DNA from: Gryganskiella cystojenkinii
Lineage: Eukaryota; Mortierellomycota; Mortierellomycetes; Mortierellales; Mortierellaceae
NCBI GenBank assembly: GCA_015852425.1
Contig: JAAAIG010001034.1
Coordinates: 1-12,028 of the forward strand
Direction: 5' to 3'
Length of the DNA stretch: 12,028 nt
In this document: positions 1-8,394 of the stretch, one piece after another
Numbering within the stretch: the stretch's first letter is position 1
Layout: each line of letters opens with the position of its first letter
Made by a program: the position numbers and the translations under genes
The notes under the pieces: model-generated
What the model was told of the DNA's origin: nothing
Seen by the model: only the letters and a program-made list of their open reading frames with translations
Database searches by the model: none

Positions 1-17
1 TTTTTTTGGTTTCGTTC

Positions 18-62
18 GTCCCGTCAAAGAGAGAGAAAAAAAAAGGTCCCGTCAAAAGAGAG
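18..62. repeat. Short imperfect direct repeat, GTCCCGTCAAA-GAGAG
   Basis: GTCCCGTCAAA occurs at 18-28 and again at 46-56, each followed by an A/G tract (AGAGAGAG and AGAGAG), a 28-bp period. It has only two copies, and its location 3' of the left-edge gene suggests a small local duplication with no evident function. Confidence 0.5.
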
Positions 63-120
63 CAAATCTCTGAGCACTGAACCAATGCGTGCAACTCTCT
101 CTTATTTCGCCATGTGTCAA

Positions 121-1074
121 TCACAATCCGGGAGCGGGATCCTCTCTGTGTGTGTCTATCTCCAACCCCATCGCTTGGACCTGAAAAGGGAAAAGATGGT
201 AAAAAAAAAAGGACGACAGCCAAAAGAGTGATTTTCTCGGTTTTACCTCGTGGAAAGAACTGCTATGATGATCGTCCCCGTCAGAGTCGTCTAGCGAAGA
301 ATGGTTGCCGTTTCTGGAGAGGCGTGGACGGAACTGAGTCGACTCGCTCAACGCGATCTTTTTGATGGGTGCAGCATTTGTTCGTGATGAGAGAGAGGCA
401 TGGTGACGCGGATGGAGTCGGGTTGCTGATGTAGGTTGTTGGACAAAGTCCTCTTCTCTCTCCTCCTGGTTCTGGTGTGCCTGGTCGGACTGATGCTGTT
501 GGTGGATATCAAATCGGTCCAAGGGTCGACGACCGTGGTTCCGGTCACCACTCTCCTCGAGTCCCGCTGCAGAAGAAAAAGGGGGCTGCAGCAGCTGTTG
601 TTGGTGTTCCAATGCTGGTACTTCTGAGTAGGTTGTTACTCCTTGCAGTAGACTCAGGAGATCGCTGAGGTCCTTTTGACTGACCACAGTTTGACCAGCA
701 GCGGCGATATAATCGTTGAGTTGGATCCAACTCGCTTGTTCCAACAGCTGGGTTCCCTGTTCCTGCTCGACCCTTCGCAGAATTGTCTCCATCTCACCGG
801 CGAGGACACCGCGCCCACTGTGGTCAAACTCGGGCCATATCCTGGCCAGTACCTCAATAGAGGATTCACCATGAGGCTGCAAAAAAAGAGAGATTGAGAG
901 ATTGAATGGTGGTAACAAGAAAGGTCAGAAACAGACACCAAGAAGAAGAAGAAGAAAAAAACGACGTTTGAATTGAGCTGTTGACTTGTTTGGCAGGAGT
1001 GTGGTCTGCCAAGTTCCCCTAGTCTTTACCTGAGCAGGCGTTACTCCCGTGTCAGAGTTCATGGCAGAAAGCAT
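121..1074 (-). CDS. Uncharacterised protein with degenerate EF-hand-like N-terminal domain (3 exons)
   Basis: I do not recognise the family. Proposed exons on the minus strand are 1074-1030, 876-247 and 180-121, giving 244 residues. Exon 1 (15 codons) ends CAG at a GTAAAG donor. The 153-nt intron carries CTGAC (924-928) and ends in a T-rich tract plus GCAG. Frames agree at both junctions (phase 0). Residues about 20-95 look folded and helical: an acidic/hydrophobic helix, then FDHSGRGVLAGEM, which has the spacing of an EF-hand loop but lacks the final Glu, then two more amphipathic helices ending near SDLLSLLQGV. Residues about 105-225 are Gln/His/Ser-rich and probably disordered, with an acidic patch DDSDGDD. 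A second in-frame ATG lies at 1062. The 3' end is the weak part: the last 19 residues look poorly coding, and another acceptor (exon from 76) would keep the frame open to the window edge, so the gene could continue outside. It is divergent from the mS45 gene. The gene is fairly sure, the exact C-terminus is not. Confidence 0.6.
181..246 (-). other. 66-nt stop-free intron of the left-edge gene
   Basis: Donor GAG|GTAAAA at 246 and acceptor CCCTTTTCAG ending at 181, preceded by a run of ten T (minus strand). The length is a multiple of three and there is no in-frame stop, so retention would insert 22 residues, mostly aromatic and aliphatic because they are read from the pyrimidine tract. I prefer splicing because of the canonical ends and the long polypyrimidine tract. 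Confidence 0.5.
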
Positions 1075-1975
1075 ACGTCGAACAATTAACTAATGGAATG
1101 GTCAATAGGAATTAATAAAAAAAAAAACAAAGGGAAAAGAGAGGTGTTTGCCGAGGAAAAAAGTCAAGAGTTGGGAACTGGGCGAAGATGAGCGGAGGTA
1201 TTCCAGGGGGTCGGTAGAAAATAAAACAGAGTGGGTTGTTCGAGAAGGAGCGTCTTTTGTCCAAAGGGTAATTTGTTTGGGTTGGAAGGAAAAGGATTGC
1301 AGATCCAATTGTACAAAAAGGATTGAGTGAGAGAGCACAGGAAAACAATGAGATGACGAGAGTTTGAGGGAAACGAGGCTCTGTCCGAATGAGCGCCAGG
1401 AAAAAAAAAGGATTGACAGCTCCTGTTGGTAGAAGTATAGACCTGGGAAGAGGAAGGGAACAAGACAAGGGAAAAGAGAAAGAACACAAAAAAGAAAATA
1501 ACGCAAATAAAGGGAGGGAGAGAGAGGAAGGAAAGAACGAAAGTTTACTCTCGTGGAATGGAAAACAAGTTGTGACCATGGTGCAATGCTTGCGCTCGTT
1601 TCTTTCTTTTGCTTTTGGGGGAAAAAAAAAAAAAAGAAAGGTGTTGGTGGAATACAGGCGCGTGCAATAAGAGAGATGTCGCTGGACGCGCCTCTCGTAA
1701 TTGACTGTTAGCACGTGACAGATCGTGTCTCGTGACTGCATATATCACATGATTATGCGTGGCTTAGATTTGTTTATTCAGTCGATTTGATCTTGCTCAG
1801 TGCCCTTGCTCGCCTTGCCTGCTACTGTGTGTGTCCTGAAAGCACCTCGTTTGTCCTGTCCCTGAAGAACGAAAAAGCAAGTTTCCGAGAGACTGTTCAC
1901 ATTTGGTGCATTCAAAACTCTCCAATTGCCTCAGAGTCCATTCATTGCACACATCTCCCCCCCTCACTCTCAGCA
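1075..1975. other. Divergent intergenic spacer, purine-rich on the plus strand
   Basis: This stretch separates the divergent left-edge gene (start 1074) and the mS45 gene (start 1976). From about 1120 to 1680 the plus strand is dominated by A and G (GAGAGA, GGAAGG, AAAAGA blocks; 14 A at 1622-1635), so the minus strand is CT-rich, as is common in fungal core promoters and leaders. The long minus-strand open frames here translate to Phe/Leu/Ser/Pro repeats created by the base skew, and I do not call them genes. From about 1790 to 1975 the plus strand is a C/T-rich leader without any ATG. No tRNA or repeat family was seen. Confidence 0.7.
1712..1758. promoter_or_regulatory. CACGTG / TCACATGA box cluster with imperfect dyad
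   Basis: CACGTG (1712-1717) sits in GCACGTGAC. CGTGAC recurs at 1731-1736, and TCACATGA follows at 1745-1752, inside an imperfect palindrome (1738-1758) with GCATA and TATGC arms and inner ATCA/TGAT halves. E-box-like TCACRTG sites are bound by bHLH factors such as Cbf1 in yeasts; binding here is inference. CATATAT (1739-1745) could serve as a TATA element. The cluster lies about 220-265 bp before the mS45 ATG and 640 bp before the other gene, so it more likely serves mS45. Confidence 0.4.
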
Positions 1976-3160
1976 ATGGCCTCGCTCAGCATCGCCACCA
2001 AGGCCCTCTGGTCCCTCAAGGCCTCGACCAGGACCGTGGTCTTGACCGGACTCTCATCACAACGTCTCTTCATTCACTCGACTTCGGCCGCATGGGAGGA
2101 CAAGGACGCCACCACCCCTAACGACACAAATGAAGCTGCATCAACAGAAGCCTCAACAACGGAGGCTGCTGCTGATAACGAGGAAGAGGACGAACAGCAG
2201 GGAGACACAAAGCTGCCCTTCAGACGGAGAAACTTTCACAAGTGGCTCCGTTCCGAAGGTGCTCGCTTCGCCACCCCTTCCTTCCACGGTCCCAACTATG
2301 TCGACGAGGTTGTAAGTGGATGTGCATCATACCTTGTTTTTTTTGTTTGCTCGGCCCGATCGTTCAACCAACCTGGATAAATAGTTGACGAAACAGCTAA
2401 CGGAAATCACTATTTTCATATCTTTCCTGTCAGCCTTTCCCCATGAACCCCCTGTTCAAGCCCTCGCCCCCAATCTCAAACGCCACCAAGGAAGAGATCT
2501 ACAAGTTGCACATGTCTGACTCTAGCAAGCACACACCCCGTCAACTCGGTAGCAAATACAGCATTTCGATCAAGCGTGTCGAGGCCATCTTGCGCCTGAA
2601 GCATCTGGAGAAGGAGTTGATCTCGGAAGGCTTTATCCCCCAGGAGAAATTCACCCGCGGCATGGAACAACTCATGGGCGTTAAGGATCAGCGTTCCGTC
2701 ACAATTGTTGAACCTCTGGTCGATATCTTGCCCCAAGTCGGCTCTCCCAAGTTTGAGGCTGTCGACGAGGACCAGACTTTCACCGCTGTCGATGCCGCCA
2801 AGGTCTTGAAGCGTCGCCCCCTGGCTGAGATCAAGGCCAACATGTTGGAGGATGAAAAGAATAACCCCTTTGTGCTCAAGGATTCGATCAAGGGTGTCGT
2901 CCAAAAGACCCCTCTGCCCACCAAACCCGTTAGCAGGAATTCTGCTGAGGCTAACCCTCGTTTCAAGTTTACCTTCATGGATACTTCCAAGAACCAAAAG
3001 GTATCGGTTGCTTTGGACCTGTATAATTTTTGAGATCTCTTCTGAGCTGTAATTTGAGACTGACCCCCCCCCCCCTCTTTGCTTTTTTATTCTTGATATG
3101 AACTTATAGGGAACTTTGATCAGAGAGAAGGATGGCACTTTGCTTCGCGTTCAGCAATAG
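1976..3160 (+). CDS. MRPS35: Mitochondrial small ribosomal subunit protein mS45 (Bot1p family), 3 exons
   Basis: Structural protein of the mitochondrial small ribosomal subunit, needed for mitochondrial translation (yeast Mrps35, S. pombe bot1; not human MRPS35, which is mS35). Exons are 1976-2311, 2434-3000 and 3110-3160, all phase 0, giving 317 residues, close to family length. Residues 1-39 look like a matrix presequence: basic, hydroxylated, no acidic residue. RLFIHSTSAA fits an R-10 site cut by MPP and then by octapeptidyl peptidase before W40. An acidic Glu/Ala/Thr linker spans about 41-75. The Bot1p core follows: NFHKWLRSEG, then PFPMNPLFKPSPPIS across the first junction, then SISIKRVEAILRLKHLEKEL. 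The last exon adds GTLIREKDGTLLRVQQ, completing the conserved C-terminus; reading through intron 2 would instead stop at 3033. The ATG at 1976 is the first in the leader. Intron 1 has CTAAC at 2397-2401. The family call rests on the core motif pattern and I am confident in it. Confidence 0.9.
3001..3109 (+). other. mS45 intron 2 with a 12-C tract
   Basis: Donor AAG|GTATCG and acceptor TTATAG|GG, 109 nt. CTGAC (3059-3063) is followed directly by a run of 12 C (3064-3075) and then T-rich sequence, so branch point plus C-run may be the working polypyrimidine tract. Splicing here is supported because it replaces an unrelated nine-residue read-through tail with the conserved C-terminus. Confidence 0.75.
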
Positions 3161-3251
3161 TAAACACGTTACAGGAACGACATAGTACGAGGAAGAGAAG
3201 ATATCAAGAGTTTTTTTATACACACAACCTCAATCGCACGACCCATTTCAT

Positions 3252-3257
3252 AATAAA
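3252..3257 (+). terminator. Poly(A) signal AATAAA of the mS45 gene
   Basis: A canonical AATAAA lies 92 nt after the mS45 stop codon in A/T-rich sequence, a usual distance for a fungal 3' UTR. It sits in the gap facing the convergent Bst1 gene. Confidence 0.6.
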
Positions 3258-3360
3258 AATATGAGCATAGACAACACATACGATCACTACTGGAGAGCAC
3301 ATTGAATGAAATCTTGGCACTCGTGAAGAGCGAAAGGAGATTACAAGGCTGGTTGATAAT

Positions 3361-3366
3361 TTTAAT
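3361..3366 (-). terminator. Possible variant poly(A) signal ATTAAA of the Bst1 gene
   Basis: ATTAAA on the minus strand, 45 nt downstream of the Bst1 TAA, in A/T-rich sequence. It is a variant hexamer and the region is A-rich, so the match could be chance. Confidence 0.3.
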
Positions 3367-3410
3367 TGTGTTTTTGGATGCATTTTTTTTTTCTCGTCTA
3401 AGATGTTTAA

Positions 3411-6400
3411 TTATTTTTGTTTTTTACCCGGTCCAGCGAATGCTTGACCGTAAAGATGTTCGATCGTCTTGGCGATGCCCATCACCATCTCGGTATCCTT
3501 GAGTTGCAAGATCAACAACCAGACGATCCAGAGCCTCGACATGAAAAAGATTTGCCAACTGTACCGGACCCCAAACAGGATCAAAAAGAAAATGATGTAG
3601 TTCAAGATGCCTATCGTGATTGCCGCATATCTGTTTTGGAAGCAAAAAAAGAAGACAAAAAGGCGGATGAAATTATGGCAAGGTGGGATTAGTTCAAGAA
3701 CATTATAGCATCATCAAGACGTAAATTTCTAGGACTCCCCGACTACGTACCCTTTCTCTGGAGTCCTTGGGATCATTGCTCCATCCGTGATCGCCTCAAC
3801 GAAAAAGATAAACGGTGCGATATAATCCAATCGATGATCAGACGAAAATGGCTCGTACCACTGAACAGACAGATTCCGGATCCAGACCATCAGCACGGGT
3901 AATGTACAGGGTAGCAGCAAGAAGAACATGACAAAAATCGACATTAAATAATGGTACCGGTCCCAGCTTGCTTGTGCTCTCGACGTCGCACTCGCGCTCT
4001 GGGCCGTCAATAGGGATCGAACACAGGAGACGATATGGACTAGGACTGCCACTACGAAAGCGAACTGGTACGGGACAAACGTCGCGACCATAATGAACAA
4101 CACGATCGTCGTGATCACCCTGCGTCGGACGCCACGGGATCTACAGAATGGAACGCATGGGATGTACAGGTGAGAATTTTTTGTTGTATATCCTCAGTTC
4201 AGTCAAAACAAATGGTTGATTACTGAAAGTTACCTCTTGGACAGCATGTTTCCGATGGCCTGTCCGATCACATATCGCCCTCCACGCTTCGAAACAAAAG
4301 TCAGCAAAGCCGCCACAGATCTCACCAATCCACTTAACGTCAACCAGATGAGGATCACAATGCCAATTGAGATTTGAAAGAACACTGGGGCCAAGAACCA
4401 AAAGAAGGTATCATTGGTCCCCAACAACGCATCGCTGAATCGAAAACTTGAAAACCAGGACTCACTTCTCGCAATTCGAGCTCGTACCATACGCTCATAC
4501 GCATCCTGACCGAGACCCTCTCTTGATCCTGGGAACGAATAAGGTGCGGCTCGACCGCCAGGGCCATACCTCACCTCATCCTCCGCATTTGAATTGCGTA
4601 CGCCTGAACCTGCGTTAGAGCTCATCATGACGGCGCCTTGAGCATCCAACGAGACCAGTGCTCTTGACTGCAACGACTGCAGAAATGCAATCGCCGCCAA
4701 AAGCAATGAAAATTTCCAGAACGTGCTCGTGATAAGCTGTGAGATCATATTCCCGAACGGCTTGAAGGGCTCTCCGCGGTTCCAGGCCCGGAATTGCGCT
4801 CTCAGCGTCAGCACTACGACCAGGTACGTAAACACGAGTACCACCATCCGGTATCGAATCATGACTTTGCCCATGCTTCCGTACCTGTCGACCTGCATGC
4901 TTAAGGAGAGTTGAACTGGGCATGTTGGATCCATCCAGAATCGAAGTTCGATTCCCTTCTTTCCGGGAAGCTGGATTCGTTCGTAATAGGGTACATCTCC
5001 ATGGAAATTGATATCGACCGAGCCGCGATCTGCGATATTGGACGTGTATCGATCCTCGTACATCAGCCAGCTCGATCGCCGCATCATGGGTGCGAATTTT
5101 TGTGGAGTTCGGCAGCCCTGACGTTCCACAGTGAGGGTATAGGTCAACAAACTGTTGTCAATGTTGGGGAATCGGAGAGTGGAGACCAAAGAGGGTCGCT
5201 CTGGGAAGGCATGCAACCTGAATCCATTGCTCAAGAGACCTAATAATAGAAATTACACAACATAGTTAGTCTTTGTGCACAAATGGAACTTGGCATACCC
5301 AAACATTGAGTCCTGTTATCGTTACCAAGCGTTGTCGTTGGTGTGACCAACGTGCTGTTCTTCTCGGCTCCAAATTCTGCAATTACAAATCCGGTCTCGG
5401 CCAACTTTCGACCATGATCCTGAAGCACGATGTAATCCGTGTCCTTATTGATCACATCCAATTTCTGACTGATGAACCGGAATTCTTGTGCACGGTTTGA
5501 ACGAGTTCCCAGCGCTGACGCGAGTTGAGCCGGTGAAGCCGGGATGGGGACTGCGGCAAAGGCACCATGTTTGCAGGTGAGCGTGCTTGGGGCTGATCCT
5601 GTACTGGAATAGTCATTGAAGGATTGACCCTTGCATCGCAAGACCTCCAGACGAGTTCCGATATCGAGAGGGTAATCTGTCACGAGATTGAATGTGTCCA
5701 CGTCTAAAGTCTGAGGGATAGGGATGACATAGAAGTGAGGGTTGGTTGATTCCACATCGTGCGTCGCGCTGCTCTTGGGTGGGTAAACCAATGGGTGCCT
5801 CGAGTCTACTATGGTGTGATCCACCATGGAAAGGTCAATGATCTCTGTATCTACATCAGCACAAAAACGGATGTTAGCAATGAATCGATATCATGGGGCG
5901 GATCAAATCGTAGCTTTGCGATGATCAGTCTGAAAGTTCAATTTTTTCACTTGTGTCTCTACCTGGTAAATACGTAGCCTTCTCGATATGGTCCTCAACG
6001 CCTGTCAGGAACCGGTTCCGAAAGATCTTCATCCTCTCTTCAAGGGGCTTCACCTGCTCTGCGTAGCTCGCATCCACGATATCGATCAAAGTCTTGCCAA
6101 TCACAGTCGCGATCTGGTTACACCAAAGAATCGACACATGATCAGCACCGACCCACGCATGTGGAAAACTTGACGTAAAGACCGAAAATCCATTCTTCTG
6201 TGGGACCAAGTTATGAATGTTGCCGGAATCACCATTGACGACAATATCCAGATTGCCTCCTGCGATTGAGACCAAAGAGACATTCGCCAGGGATGCCGCG
6301 CTGCCATCGGATCCTTCGAGGAACCCTCGAGTCCAAAAGTTCTCGATCGTGTTGTAAATATTACTGATTTCGAAATCCAAAGTAACTGGTGGTACCATGT

Positions 6401-8394
6401 GTGGTGTTGCGGCTGTAACGATCGTGTTGACTGATCCAGGTTTGTAGTTCGACATAGTGAACAAAGATCTAGCAACGACACCGCCCATACTGTGACCGAG
6501 GATCAAGACCGAGGTTGGTTTTGGTAGCGTTGAATCCAAAGATCGGCTGTTGTTGTCCTCGTATAGTGAGAGGATGTAGGCGATCGCGTCGTTCAAGAAT
6601 TGGGCCTGTTCCAGTAAGGAGTGTCCATGCAGCGCTGAAAACTCCTCGTTAAAGTCGACTAAAAGAAAGCGTAATTGGAACAGGGGGCAGCGAGTCAATA
6701 ATCACATCTAAATTGCGCCCAGTTTTCATTGAATCTACAACCACGCTAGTCCTTACCGGTAAAGAAATCAATAGGTCTCGACATTGTTGACCCGATCCGT
6801 AATCGTTCTGGCAGATAGGTCTCGTAATAATATCTCGAAGCCTCCTTGGCGATAGACCGTACTTGCTTTGCACTTCCTGCATTACCGGGGATGAATAATG
6901 CCGGGATTCCAAGTGGTCGTACCTGAAATTCAATAGTAATCAATAATTTGGACATGTTAGACCTGATCAGATCAATCGCCATCACCGTTTGATCAGCCAT
7001 ATTATAATCAGTGTTTTTTTTGATTAAAAAGTTACCCTGGCCTCCTTGTCGATGGTATAGACATTATTTGCGTATTCCTTCAAAAGACGCGGCGGTACCG
7101 GGACCTCATAATCGTATCGATCCCGAAAGAGTAACAATCCATACTTCCCAGCAAACTGTGTCCTCGCCCGATCAAACCCAAGGAGCTTGTAGTACTTTGG
7201 TTGCATGTACGTGAACTCGCAATTGTCCTTATCGACCTGTCGATAGAAATTCGAGTGAAAGATGCATCCCAGGAGCAATAACGAGATCAAAAAGATTGTC
7301 GCCATCGGAGCCGAGCATCCTACAGAAGCGGATCGACAGGATTGAAGCAACGGAACGTCGGGTAACTCTGGATGGGACTTACTTCGGGTCCTGGATCGTC
7401 CTCCCTCGCCCCCGCCAACGCTGCCGTTCATCGATGTAGTACTAAAGAAGAGTTCGGGGGATCCTGCAGAGACTGTTTCTGAATGTCCCGCTATGGACTC
7501 GCCCTCCTTGTGATGATGTTGTTGATGGTGGTGGTGACTGTAAGGTAATGCGTACTGAGAGGGCGAAGTTGGGGTCGAGGCCGAGGTTGAGTCTCCAGTG
7601 CTGATGGACGGTGAAGACGCTGAGGACGACGCTGTTGGCGAGGACGGCGACGTGTTGCTGGAATGTAATGAAGTTGATAAGCGCCTTGACGGGTAGCTGC
7701 TCCGTTCACTGTGGTGTTGGTAGGTTGGGGATGATACATGGTGACTATTACCATGGTTGGTATTATGACCGTTGCTGTAACGAAGTCTTTCCGATCGCCG
7801 CGGAAGATGAGCTTGATGAGCCTGATGCTCTGTCGCTGTCTCCGGGTGATGAAGATGGTCATGAATCTCGATACTCCCGTTCACTTGTTTCGAATGGTGA
7901 TGATGGCGAGGTAATGGTCTGGGCTCTGTGGGGTCGTCCATGTTGCTATGGCTCTGATCGTGCAGTCCGTTGAGAGTGTCTAGAGGAATGGAACCGTTGC
8001 TGCCGATTCCTCCTCCTGAGCCATGACTTTTCAAACCTTGGTCCAGATGAACACCGCTGTTGCTACTGCTGCTTCCACCGCTATGACGCCCGTTCACCGT
8101 ACGACCCCCTGGCGAGGATTTCAGAGACGACCTTTTCCCGTTCGATAGTAGTCCGTGATGGCTCTGGACGTGAGGTTGTATGGTGCCCCGGCCATGACCT
8201 TGGTTCTGGGCAGGGTTCTCGTCCTCGTGGTTCATGGATAACAAGAGATGGCTTGCAGGTCCGAAGGTGTTTGAAGACGAAGAAGAAAAGGTTGAGTTTG
8301 GTGGTGGGGGCGGTGAAGAGGAAGCTGAAGAAGAGGTATAGTGGTCCGCGTCGACTTGGACATGCTGGTGGCGACCAGAGAATGTCGATGGCAT
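3411..8394 (-). CDS. BST1: GPI inositol-deacylase Bst1/PGAP1 (7 exons)
   Basis: ER membrane esterase that removes the acyl chain from inositol of GPI anchors so that GPI proteins can leave the ER. Exons on the minus strand are 8394-7036, 6922-6757, 6658-5963, 5850-5299, 5239-4234, 4140-3751 and 3630-3411; joined they give 1462 residues without a stop. TM1 is about 364-380 and is followed by NCEFTYMQPKYYKL, typical of the family. The lipase domain has GIPALFIPGNAGSAKQVRS, FFTVDFNEEF across a junction, and GHSMGG with nucleophile S565; likely partners are D646 (GGNLD) and H682 (ADHVSILWC). A luminal region follows. TM segments lie near 1054-1072, 1098-1116, 1203-1228, 1269-1300 (probably two), 1325-1347, 1364-1382, 1391-1409 and 1415-1432. 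It ends KKQK, a possible dilysine ER-retrieval signal. Residues 1-362 form a Ser/His/Gly-rich tail, so the protein is far longer than yeast Bst1 or human PGAP1 (about 1029 and 922). The ATG at 8394 is chosen because nearly 400 nt upstream contain no ATG. Confidence 0.93.

Larger units (their letters stand above)
3161..3410. other. Convergent 3' intergenic gap
   Basis: These 250 bp separate the stop codons of mS45 (plus) and Bst1 (minus). They hold both 3' UTRs: AATAAA on the plus strand at 3252 and a possible ATTAAA on the minus strand at 3361-3366, 45 nt after the Bst1 stop. Nothing gene-like was seen. Confidence 0.65.

Noticed and set aside
1102..1748. Overlapping minus-strand open frames of 107 to 209 codons
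   Set aside because: Their products are Phe/Leu/Ser/Pro-rich low-complexity strings created by the CT-rich strand in several frames at once. There is no domain-like sequence or splice support.
1787..1975. N-terminal extension of mS45 upstream of 1976
   Set aside because: The frame is open but contains no ATG, and the presequence-like N-terminus begins exactly at 1976.
2476..3138. A 220-codon minus-strand ORF across mS45
   Set aside because: Again the reverse-complement register of a real exon, and it runs on through the intron 2 C-tract (Gly run). mS45 on the plus strand has clear homology and splice sites.
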